Shown: positions 42,899-52,424 of the stretch, one piece after another | How positions within the stretch are numbered: the stretch's first letter is position 1 | How the letters are laid out: each line of letters opens with the position of its first letter | Source: Lunularia cruciata | Taxonomy: Eukaryota > Streptophyta > Marchantiopsida > Lunulariales > Lunulariaceae | Length of the DNA: 64,000 nucleotides | Reading direction: 5' to 3' | NCBI GenBank assembly: GCA_948567375.1 | Contig: OX419757.1 | Span: 57,226,001 to 57,290,000, forward strand | The notes under the pieces: model-generated | Seen by the model: the letters and a program-made list of their open reading frames with translations, nothing else | Told to the model about the DNA's origin: nothing | The model's database searches: none | Program-made: the position numbers and the translations under genes

Positions 42899-43440
42899 GA
42901 TGAAGGTGCGTGTGAACTCAAACGTACTTTGAAAGTAAGGTTAACCTTTCCAAGCACATAGCAAGAAGCACAAAGTTGGTAAATTAGTGGTCAATACAGA
43001 TGAAAGTGAGCGTGACATCAAACTTGCTATGAAAAGTAACATGTACCTTTCCAAGCACATTGCTAGATAGTAGTAGTAAATACAGATGAAGGTGAGTGAG
43101 ACCGCAATCTTACTTTGAATAGTAAGATTTACCTTTCCAAGCACATAATTAGATAGCTATGGAAGATATAGATGAAGGTAAGTGTGACCTCAAACTTCCT
43201 ATGAAAAGTAACATGTACCTTTCCAAGCACATTGCTAGATAGCAATGGCAGATATAGATGAAGGTGAGTGAGACCTCAAACTTACTTTGAACAATAAGAT
43301 GTACCTCTCTAAGCACATATCAAGATAACTATGGCAAAAAATATAGATGAAGGTGAGTGGGAGCTCAAACTTACTTTGAAAAGTAAAATGTACCTTTCTA
43401 AGCACATAGCTAGCTAGATAGTAGTGGCAAAATGATGTCT
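42899..43440. repeat. 86-bp minisatellite, six units
   Basis: Units start with GATGAAGGTGAGTG-like words at 42899, 42999, 43085, 43171, 43257 and 43347, i.e. spacings 100, 86, 86, 86 and 90. Each unit also contains CCTTTCCAAGCACAT-type sequence. A weaker seventh trace lies near 43525. Non-coding. Confidence 0.9.
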
Positions 43441-44511
43441 TTTAACAACAAAGTAATGCATCAGATATAAATATATGCTATAGATATATGCAAAAACTGA
43501 TTAAGTAGACATGATTAAGCAACTTTAGATATAGTGAGTATGACCCCAAACTTACTTGGTTTTGCTCATGTTTGATGGTTGAATCACAAATTCAAATAAA
43601 GCTAGAAGGTACCAAGTAGATTAGCCTTGGACTAATCAAACAAGGTTGAGGTTTACAAAAACTAAGGAAGCATAACTATTTGTGTGGAAAGACAATAAAA
43701 TCAAACTGACATTGACATGATTTAAATCAACATGGATTTCAATTGTGACAAATTATCCCTATGTAGACTGCCATCATGCAGATGTGCAAACCATAGTTGG
43801 GAGGTTTTCACTGGCCATGCAAACTACTTCTCCCTACACAAAACACTCAATGGTGGTTTGCACAGAGAAGTGGCTTGCATGGTTGGTGCAAACCTCTCAA
43901 AGGTGGTCTACACAAAGTGAAAGCACCTTCTGAGGGGCATGTAGGCTTGCAAGATGAGTTCTCAAGAATTCATATTCATTCATGATTGTAGAATTTTAAC
44001 ATCCAAGATGAAAAACTCATGTGGGAGCATGAGTACTCTATTTTGAGTGCAACTTTCAAGTTGAGAGCATTTAAATCAATCTTGTGTATTTTTTTGTTGC
44101 TTCCTTGATTTGTATTCTTTCTATCAAGCTCTATTTCACATAGGGCATGTACTTGATCAATGTATTAAATCTCACCTACTAAGGTCCTTCAATTGTTTTT
44201 GCTACACTTTGCTCCTCTTAGTCAAGCACTCTCTTATACCCTTGCCTTGCCATCTTTGATTTCTGATCACACTATCTCTTTGTGATTTCTGGTTGATTTT
44301 TGGTTTGTTTGTTTTGTCCATGTTTGCTCTTTCCCTCTCTTTGTTTATGTTCTCTCTCATCTACTCTCCTTCCCTGTGAGTATCTCTCCATGAACCCCAA
44401 AATTTGGGAGTCCATAGGGTTTGAATTCAATACTTTCTTTCTTCTACTTGGCACTAAACCTTTTGAATGCTTTTCTATGAATGCCCTTTCTAAGAGTTGA
44501 ATCCCCTAAAC
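43441..44511. other. no gene recognised
   Basis: A patch rich in GCAAACCA words (43780-43920) is open in all three plus frames. That is a composition effect, and the patch resembles 13860-14030. CT-rich sequence follows from 44200. Confidence 0.4.
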
Positions 44512-44745
44512 CTCTCCTCTTGCTCCTTCCCTCTCTTTGTTTATGATTTCTTGTTTGTTCTCTCTATCTATTTGTTTCTATTCTCTACCCTTCCTACAAG
44601 TATTCTCTCCAAAAGTCACCAATCTCTCCTCTTGCCCCTTCCCTCTCTTTGTTTATGATTTCTTATTTGTTCTCTCTATCTATCTCTCTATTTGTTTCTA
44701 TTCTCTACCCTTCCTACAAGTATTTTCTCCAAAGGTCACCAACCT
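44512..44745. repeat. two-copy tandem repeat, CT-rich
   Basis: CTCCTCTTGCTCCTTCCCTC near 44514 recurs at about 44626, an offset of 112 bp. The second unit has an extra 8-bp CTATCTCT expansion. A diverged third copy lies near 44325. The open frame 44537-44845 is just a reading of this repeat. Confidence 0.85.
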
Positions 44746-45419
44746 TGGAAGGATGTCCTTATTGACCTATAAGGACTCTGTCCCGAGGTTTCTCCCTCCC
44801 AAGATCTCAATTCTTTCTTTGTTTTCAGTTTTTGCTTGGCTCTAAACCATTCAAATGCCCTCAAATGCATTTTCTACAAGTTGGATCTCCTAAACCTTTT
44901 GGGTCAATTTCCTAAACCCACTTAGGTTGATTTCCTAAACTCATCTCTTCTTTATGAATCCTTCTCTTTTTTCAAATTTTCTAAACAAACCTTCAAAAAC
45001 AAATCTCTTTCTTTGACAAATTCTGATATACTTGATAGAACAACAAAAAATTCATCATTCTTTTCTTCTTAAGTAAATCTCTCCATTTTTTAAGTACTTG
45101 CACATAGCTTTGGGAGGGTGAAGAGTCACCACCGAGCAAATCTTTTGCATCCTTAACCAAATCAGATCAAGTGTTCATTAAACATGGTGTTCAAATTGGA
45201 CAATGAATTGATGGTCAACTAACAATGAACAAAGCTAAGTTGAGCACAGATCTGAATTAAACACTAAAAACAAAGTAGAAGATTATATATTTAGAGATAT
45301 ATATGAACCCAAGAGAATACATGTGTGAAAAACACATCTCAAATGGTACCTAACCACTCTTATTATTGTTACTACTCAACCACTATTCTCTACATATAAC
45401 ATGGTTTCATCTAAGCTAG
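44746..45419. other. no gene recognised
   Basis: AT-rich sequence; no motif found in either strand. Confidence 0.4.
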
Positions 45420-46245
45420 GAACCATGCTCATCAAGCTCATGATGCTTTTTATTTCCTCTAGTGTTTGCCCAACTTCTGCTAACTCTATAATTGCTTTTT
45501 TGAGACCATTTGGACTTGGCACTCCCTTACTTAATTCTCAACTTCTCCACCTTGGCAAGTCTCTTCTTAGTCTTGGAATTCTTCTCCATTTCACTTTGCA
45601 TTCTTAGCTTCTCCATCTAGGCAGGTCCTTGAGCTTCAATTTTAGAAAGCATGCATCTCTACCTAGCTTCAATTATTATTGTTCTCAATTTTGTAACACA
45701 TGAAAGATCATGTGCAAACATGGCCATGGTGGAAGAGGTTGGTCTCTTAATTCAAGATATCTTCCTTCTCTTCTTAGAGGATTTACTCTCTCTTCCCACT
45801 CCATCATTCTCACCATTGAGCTCCCTTTCTCTTTCTTGATCTCCTTTGGTGGTGGTTCATTGGTTCATACATGGAATACTTGGTGTAGTTTGATGCTCTA
45901 GATGTGATGGGGTTGTGCTCACCTCTTTCTATAATCTGTGTTCACTTTTGCTCTCTTGATGCAAGTGCTAAACTATAGCAATGTCTTAAGAGTATGGTAC
46001 ATAAGGAACATATTCTAGTTCTTGTGTGCTAGGTTCAAGAAAAATAGTAAAATCAATGCAATGCAAACCAATTCTTGATGTAGGTGTGGACTCTCCAACA
46101 TGATAATCCCTTGGGTGCACTTGGGGTTCACTTGTGACTTGGGAAGAGGAACCATCTTCCAATATTATCTCTGCAAAATCATTCTCTATACCTAGAGTAA
46201 TAAGGGCAAGTGGAGCAACATTAGCTTTGCTACCTAACAACCTAT
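45420..46245 (-). pseudogene. coding-like relic with basic C-terminal part, unidentified
   Basis: Minus-strand frame 45986-46240 (84 residues, acidic and Ser-rich, EDGSSSQVTSEPQV) continues, after stops, into a basic stretch with SKKRRK (a nuclear-localisation-like cluster, near 45770). It then continues into a Lys/Glu-rich helical part (EKLRMQSEMEKNSKTKKRL, near 45560-45620). It looks like a nuclear DNA-binding accessory protein of the kind encoded by plant DNA transposons, but no domain is certain. Confidence 0.35.
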
Positions 46246-46582
46246 CCGTTCTAGTATAGTAGGTATAAATATGATGAAGCTTGCTATCAATTGTCTTAAA
46301 TCCTCTTTTTTGCTCCTTGTTTGTGAGGCCTACTCACATGGATTTATACTTTCTAATTTCAAGCTGATTTGTATAAAGCCATGTGATGGGTCCATTTCTT
46401 TGTTAATATCTCTTAAATTTGTCAATTTAGGAAAACCCCTTCCAAAATTTACAAGGTAAGTGGCCATGTAGCTTAAGGCCATGCTCTTTTGCACTGGTTT
46501 CCTGCAAGGGCCTACATGGATTTGCTTGAAATGGTTTGATTCTTCAAGATAATCTAGTAGTTGACCATATTAGTGTGATACT
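46246..46582. other. flank of GyM-2, no gene seen
   Basis: Ends ...TTAGTGTGATACT against the A1 repeat. No target duplication with the right flank (63840 onward) is visible. Confidence 0.45.
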
Positions 46583-47030
46583 TGATACACCATTTGTAGC
46601 TTTGCATCTATATTGCTTGGATACTAGAGTAGTAGCAATAGTAGTTAGAGGTATTTTGGTAGTTACTTGTGGATTATTTTCTATTGGTCAGATTTTGTGT
46701 TTTAGGTACTAACTACATGGTGGGGCCTACCGTCACTTGCATCATTTTCACTGTTGGGTGTGCCATCAGCAAGACCGTTGGTGTGAGACCTAGGTTGAAA
46801 TCAGGAGTATACCTTGGGAGTGCAGCTCCAGAGAGCTCACTTCTCCATTGTTGGGCCTTTGAGTTCCTGGCTAGAGTGGATAGAAAGAAAAAGAGCATCA
46901 CATGGAGTCTCTTAGCTAGAGTGGGTGTGGCTTGACTATAATCAGGGCCCAATTTTTGGTAGATCATTGAGTGACAGATCAAGTATTGATCTAATTTGAG
47001 TTGATTCAAGTTGATGAAGAACTGATCACA
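46583..47030 (+). repeat. GyM-2 repeat A1 (5' LTR-like)
   Basis: 448 bp, TGATACACCATTTG...CTGATCACA; partner of A2 at 63286-63732. No B repeat beside it, although a few bases left of it (GTGTGATAC) weakly recall the end of B. Confidence 0.85.
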
Positions 47031-47914
47031 ACAGAGAAGTGAGAGTAAGGGAGAAATTGGGTGCAAGAACTATGAGTGTTGGTGGTATTTTCAAGCTTGG
47101 TGGATCATGGTGTCTTGATCAAGTAGTTTAGATTTGCTTAAGAGAGATTGTGTGTGGAAGTGTTGGTCAAATTTGGAGTCAAAGAGAAGCAATTTTCAAG
47201 TGGTAGTTGTGATTTTGAGCTCAAGAGATGAAAGTAGGACCAATTTGTTGCGAGTTGAGCTCAAAAAATGAAATTGAAGGTGGAGTTGGGAGCACACCCT
47301 TGAGAATCAAAGATTGGAAGAAATAGATTTTTCCAATTTGGCTTGAGTGAAGAGTTAGCAAAGGATTTAGTGTCAGCCAAATTTAGGGATTTATGTCAGA
47401 TTTTGAGAAGTGTTTATGTCAAATTTTGGCAAGAAGAACTTTGATCCCATTCTTTGGTGATCTTTGTAACTCAAGAGGTAAATAGGTACTCTGATTATGT
47501 CAAATGGTGGCAGAGTCAGTCCGGTGTTGCTTTATGAGATCAAGGGTTTTTGTTTAGCCTTCTTGTGATTGGACCCCTTCTATTCTCTACTTCTTGTTTG
47601 TGCATCTTGTTTGTGTGAGGTGCCCTAAATTTAGGGCATTGGTGCTTTGGTGTGCTTTTGATAGTGAGGCTGGATTGATGACCAGTCAAACTATCTATGT
47701 TTCTCTTTGGTGAGGCAAGAAGTGATGATCTATAGACCGTGAGAGTGCGTGTTGTGATGGCATGTTACAAGTTGCCCTTTCCCCTAGTGTACTTGTCTTA
47801 GTTAGAGTTACATTAGTGGGTAGTTTTTCGTTAGGGTTGGCTCTCAATGGTGCTTGGTTGGTAGTGTTGAGGTACTTGTGGTTTGCGGTTGGCAGTTGGT
47901 GGTTTGCCACAACG
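47031..47914 (+). other. GyM-2 leader between A1 and gag
   Basis: No gene. TGGTGGCAGAGTC at 47505-47517 is a candidate primer binding site, conserved in GyM-1, 475 bp from A1. I cannot match it to a particular tRNA. Confidence 0.45.
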
Positions 47915-49600
47915 GAGTTCTTTGGGGATTCTAGAGGAGATAGCCCTACAAATATGCAGTGGTTTTACTCAGAGTGGTGCTTGGTATTAGCTTGTATCTC
48001 AGTTCCCAATGAGAGAGAAGATTGACTCTAAGTTGGAGTTTGACCAAGGAGTTGATTTAGTTGAAAGTGCACTTGGTGTGTCCGCACCGTTGTTGTGGGA
48101 CATGGATGAGATTTATGAGGCCTTCAAAGGCCCTAGGAATTACTCTGGTATAGTGGGTACCATAAAGTTGGATGACTTTATCCAAGAGTTTGATAGTTGG
48201 TGTGATCTGCAATAGATGCAGAACCCGACTTTGTTCACACGCTTTCTGGCATGGAAAGGGTTATTTTAGCATTTAAGGGGTCTATCAATGGACAATTTTG
48301 ATGAGTTTAGGAGAGCTCACTTGGAGGAGATTGAGTTATGGAGGCAATATTGGTCTCCAAACTATGTCTTTATCACTTTAGGCTTGGTTGCCAAGAGTAG
48401 ATAGGCAATACCCACAAGTTCTAGCTTGAGTAGCATTGGTGGAGCTAGTGGAGGTGCACTAGATGGAGATAGTGCTACTACGAGTAGAGGTACCGCTAGA
48501 GGAGGTGGTGTGGTAATAGGGTTTAACCCCATGGTGGAGTTCTTCCAGCGTTTGAGGTAGAACTACCAAGGAGTGCGGGACTGACAAGCTAAGGAGCTTG
48601 TAGGAGTTCCAATGGAAGGTTGGAAAGAGCCTACGCGAGGCATATATTCACATGAGGTGGTTGATCAGTTTCACTTAGGGAGTTATTGAGGCCCAAGCAG
48701 TCAAGTTTTATTATGGAATAATGGATAGGGAGTTATGACATAGACTTCATGATGCTATGTTGTTACATGCTACTTTGCTCACTTTGGTAGTGGTCTTTGG
48801 TTTCGTTGAGCGTATGAGCTCAACATGGTGGAAGAGAGAGTGGTGATATTTGGATTTGGTAGGGAGACCTCATCAACAACTGTGACTTCTTCTAGAGTGC
48901 AGCAGAGTGCACCATGTCTAGTTGGTTTTTGAGGACATGGTGGACAGCCTAGGTCCTATAGAGCAAGTAGAAGGCTTACTATGGTTAGACCTTTACCATC
49001 ATTTTTGGGTTAGCAGCAGCCAGTGAGTAGTGGTGTTGCTTGTTGGACTTGTGGTGGACCTCATCATAAGAGAGAGTGCACTTAGGGCAATGGACCTGAT
49101 ACCTATGGTGCATCACAGCCAACATAAAGACAATGTGAGCATTATCACAAACATGGTCACTTTAGTGACCGATGCTTTGACCTACACCTAGAGTTACAAA
49201 GTGGTAGGGCTTTTATGACTGGTAGTAGAGGAGCTCAATTCATGGAGGACGAGGTGGTAGAGGTGGTCGTAGAGGATCTACACCTAGTAGGGGTGTAGTA
49301 CCTACCCTTACTTCTAATACGTCTATGGCTACTTGGATTGAGCAGTTGAGACTGGCTAGTATGGCCATTGCTCAGAGGAGATCAGATTTGGGTGTTGAGC
49401 TTCTACCTCATATGTTGGTGATAGAGATGCTTTGGACTTCATGTGTGCAGCATCACAAGTGGATGCATCTGTAGTAGTGACTAAGAATACAATACGTGGT
49501 CCAGGAGGAGCATCAGTGGAGTTGGACCCACAAAGAGGAGAGATTGGGAGATAGGTCTGACTTCCCTAATCTTTTATGCTCTCTAAGGCCCTACAAACAT
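47915..49600 (+). pseudogene. GyM-2 gag
   Basis: EFFGDSRGDSP near 47918 matches the GyM-1 gag start, with its Met lost (ACG). Frame 48009-48215 covers the N-terminal domain (KLEFDQGVDLVE, FKGPRNYSG). The first zinc knuckle CWTCGGPHHKREC lies near 49042-49082. The second, CEHYHKHGHFSDRC near 49133-49176, has Cys changed to Tyr. Many stops. Confidence 0.82.
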
Positions 49601-50640
49601 CATCTATGGCTCCTAGATGTCCTAGTGCAAGTGTGGTAGGTGGTGATGGGATGCATGATAGATTACCTACTAGTTTACTACCTACTACCACACAGACTAA
49701 GTCTAGCACAATGTTGGAGGCGGTTCAGCTGATTATGCACTATCTTTTATTTTTGACCAATGACATGTGTAGATTGGGAGTTGAACCAACCCTAGTGTTC
49801 AGATTGGCTGCCATGCTTTGTGAGAGTAGGGATGATGTGGTTCATGCTTCTAGAGTAGAGGTGGTTGATAGTGGAGCTGACTTGGTTGAGGAGCATGGGA
49901 TCCGCTCAACGACCAGTGTTTATGGCAAGCAACAACGGCTAGATTGGAGGAGTTGCCAGCTAGACCGACCTTTGAGAGAGCGTGGTTCACGCCTGGTGTT
50001 GTCTTATTGGATAACCAAAGGGGGATTTTTTGTTTGGTGGGACCTTTAGGGAAGGTTTATACACCACAGAGGGTCTTACTTGGCTCTGGTGTGCAACCTT
50101 TTATGTTGCAGAAGGTTGCAATTGTTGGTTTAAGGTTATGAAAGACCGATGTGGAGAGATAACCATTTCAAATCCAAACATCTCTAGGAGGTGGTTCAAC
50201 ATAGTACATCACATGTGGAGAGCTTGTTGTCCAAGTTCAGCTTGGTCATCCGACTGATAGCTCGGTGGTGAGAGCTCAAGCTATTGTGACCATAGTTGAG
50301 TCATATGATGTGCTAGTCAATAGAGCAGTGCTATACCCCACGGGTTTCAATATTGACTATTGGGAGGAAATAGTCTCCTATAGACCAGGTTGGCAATCAG
50401 ATGAGGGACAAGTATATTGCCTACCAGTACACTTCAATAGTGGTAGTCTTGACTCACTAAAGTCTAAGACCATGGAAACATCAATTTCAGCTTTTAGTGG
50501 TGTTGTTACTTGGCCTAATGACTTATTGGAGGAGAATGCTCCTATAGAGGATACTCTAGTGCCGGAGGAGATCACTTGGATTTGGAGTACAAGTGGAATT
50601 TTTCTATCTACCTTGGATGTTCCATTGTAGAGTTTGGAGG
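49601..50640 (+). pseudogene. GyM-2 aspartic protease and linker
   Basis: Frames 49576-50049, 49944-50141 and 50265-50630. The active-site loop reads VLLGSGVQPFML near 50070-50105: the catalytic Asp is Gly. The linker SYDVLVNRAVLY and EEITWIWSTSGI matches GyM-1 and leads to the methyltransferase. Confidence 0.8.
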
Positions 50641-50789
50641 AAGCATTGCAATAACATGCACATTGGTTGGTGCAATAGGCTTGAAGTGGAGCCTTTGTAC
50701 CACCATGAGATAAGTATGAGGATGAGCCTCCAAAGTTGATTACCTTGACACCTTTGGATACCACACTCATTGCTTGGCAGTATCTAGTA

Positions 50790-51684
50790 GAGGGAGTATG
50801 TCTATTGGAGTTGTTTGGTGGGATTAGCACCGGACTAGCTACAATACTACATGCAATTATACGAGTACAAAGGTACTTGTATGTAGAGAGAGATGAGACT
50901 ACTAGGCAAGTCTCTCTACATCATATGGCATACTTGGCCTATCAGTATCCTAAGTTATTATCAATGTCAACAATCAAGGGTTACTAGAAGGCCCTACCAA
51001 TAGACATTTCCTTACTGGGGGTGCATGATTTGGAGAGACATGAGCTTGTTCATTTCGTGATTTTTGGATAGCCATGTTAGGGATATACACATGGTAAGCA
51101 AGGTTTGGGTCTTTAAGATCCCTATTCTGGTGTGTTTTGGGAGATGTTACAATTACTACAACATCTCTAGGTTCATCAGACCATTTCTCCAGCTTAAAAT
51201 TTGGAAACATCTCTTCGATGGGTAGTAGTGAGTACACATCAAGTCCATTCTTGGATGGGACCTACTGTTTTGTTAGATGCAGCCAAAGCGGGATCACAGG
51301 ATCATCGTCTTCATCTTTAATGGACAAACCTCTTACCTAGAGAGGTTCTACAACATGCTTATGATAGGATTCAACAACTAGACCACATCATTGTTGATGA
51401 CATCTTGGATGTTGGGCGTTAGTCTCAGATGGTGATAGTGGTTGATAGGTTACTTATGGCAGTGGTGAACCTAGTTGGATAGCATCAAGTGGCTTTTCCT
51501 ACACTTATGAGTTTCCCACGCTCTCATGCTTTTTGAGAAGGTGCTCCTGGAATGGTTTGGGACTCACAGTTAGAATAGTTGGTGGAGCCCAACATTGATG
51601 AGAGAGAGCAAGCGATGGGTTTTTGCACCGGTATTGTCACTTTTCTAATAGTATCAAAGGCATCTAGACGTCAAGTGTTAGGTC
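50790..51684 (+). pseudogene. GyM-2 DNMT3-like methyltransferase, split by GyD-1
   Basis: Frame 50736-50987 carries motif I (LELFGGISTGLATIL, RYLYVERDE). Motif IV reads G-stop-PC-stop-GYTHG, with the catalytic Cys codon kept at 51075-51077 but TGG and CAA/CAG codons turned to stops. The motif VI region (near 51200) is lost. LLDAAKAGSQDHRLHL near 51270-51320 is motif VIII-like. VLG at 51678 is followed by GyD-1; GQAMDLNYLTW resumes at 59513. Same position between protease and reverse transcriptase as in GyM-1, so the domain belongs to the family and is not a one-off. Confidence 0.85.
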
Positions 51685-52376
51685 TGTGAGCCGGCCTGTC
51701 TCTCACTCAGGATGAACCTCTGATGGCTATTATGGTAGCGCACCATGGACTAAGAAGGCAAGGAACCCCAACTCCATCATACTCTTCCAAGGCTAACACT
51801 CCAAGACTCAAGACATTGCTCACTAGAGAACTCAATGAGAGAGAGATAGTTGCAAATGAAAGGATGATGAGTACCTCCTCACTCCTTGTTTATATACTTG
51901 TGAAATAGTTACGTACCAAAGTTACTAATTACCGTAGTAACTCAAGTTACTAGACTAAAAGTCAAGTAAAGTCAAAAAGTAGAAAGGAATATCCATTCAC
52001 ATGGGCATATTCCCCTAAGCATGTGGTCTTATCTTGACCCAACCACTAAAGCAAGGATTCCTTCACATGGGCTATCCTTGGACTAAAGAAGAATCCAAAA
52101 CAAAAAGGCTTGCGGGCCCAAGAGTTCTCAACTCTTTCCCCAAAGCCAAACACCTAGGAATAATACCAAGTCAACACACTAAAATCCAAAATAGTGGTGC
52201 TCATCTTTTCTACTTCCTCTAAAGTAAGGTCCCATCTATCTTAGCTATGACTAACTTTAGCTAACCATGACTAATATAGAACCATCCTTTATCTCTATAT
52301 AAATAATATCTCTTAAGTACTTGTAATACCAAGCTAAATATCACAATACCACACACATGCAGAAATGGGTGTTACA
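51685..52376 (-). repeat. GyD-1 3' LTR
   Basis: 692 bp, TGTAACACCC...GGCTCACA on the minus strand. TATA box TATATAAA on the minus strand at 51889-51896, about 480 bp into the LTR. Identical by eye to the 5' LTR. Confidence 0.95.
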
Positions 52377-52387
52377 TTTACCCCCGG
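52377..52387 (-). other. GyD-1 polypurine tract
   Basis: CCGGGGGTAAA on the minus strand directly precedes the 3' LTR. Confidence 0.8.
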
Positions 52388-52424
52388 ACTAAGTTTTCAC
52401 TTTGTCCTCAAAGTGAAGGTCTCT

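Noticed and set aside
42899-43440. CRISPR-like array because of regular ~86-bp spacing
   Set aside because: Whole units are repeated, with no short constant repeat and unique spacers, and the context is a plant-type nuclear genome; it is a minisatellite.
43732-43985. Three overlapping plus-strand frames of ~62 residues
   Set aside because: All frames open at once over GCAAACCA-rich sequence is a composition effect; no motif or codon pattern.
44537-44845. 102-residue plus-strand frame with a repeated peptide
   Set aside because: It is only a reading of a two-copy CT-rich tandem repeat; the repeated peptide follows from the DNA repeat.
46540-46590. A B repeat at the left end of GyM-2 (TTAGTGTGATACTTG resembling the end of B)
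   Set aside because: Similarity covers only about 17 bases with many mismatches and does not extend leftward; treated as chance or microhomology.
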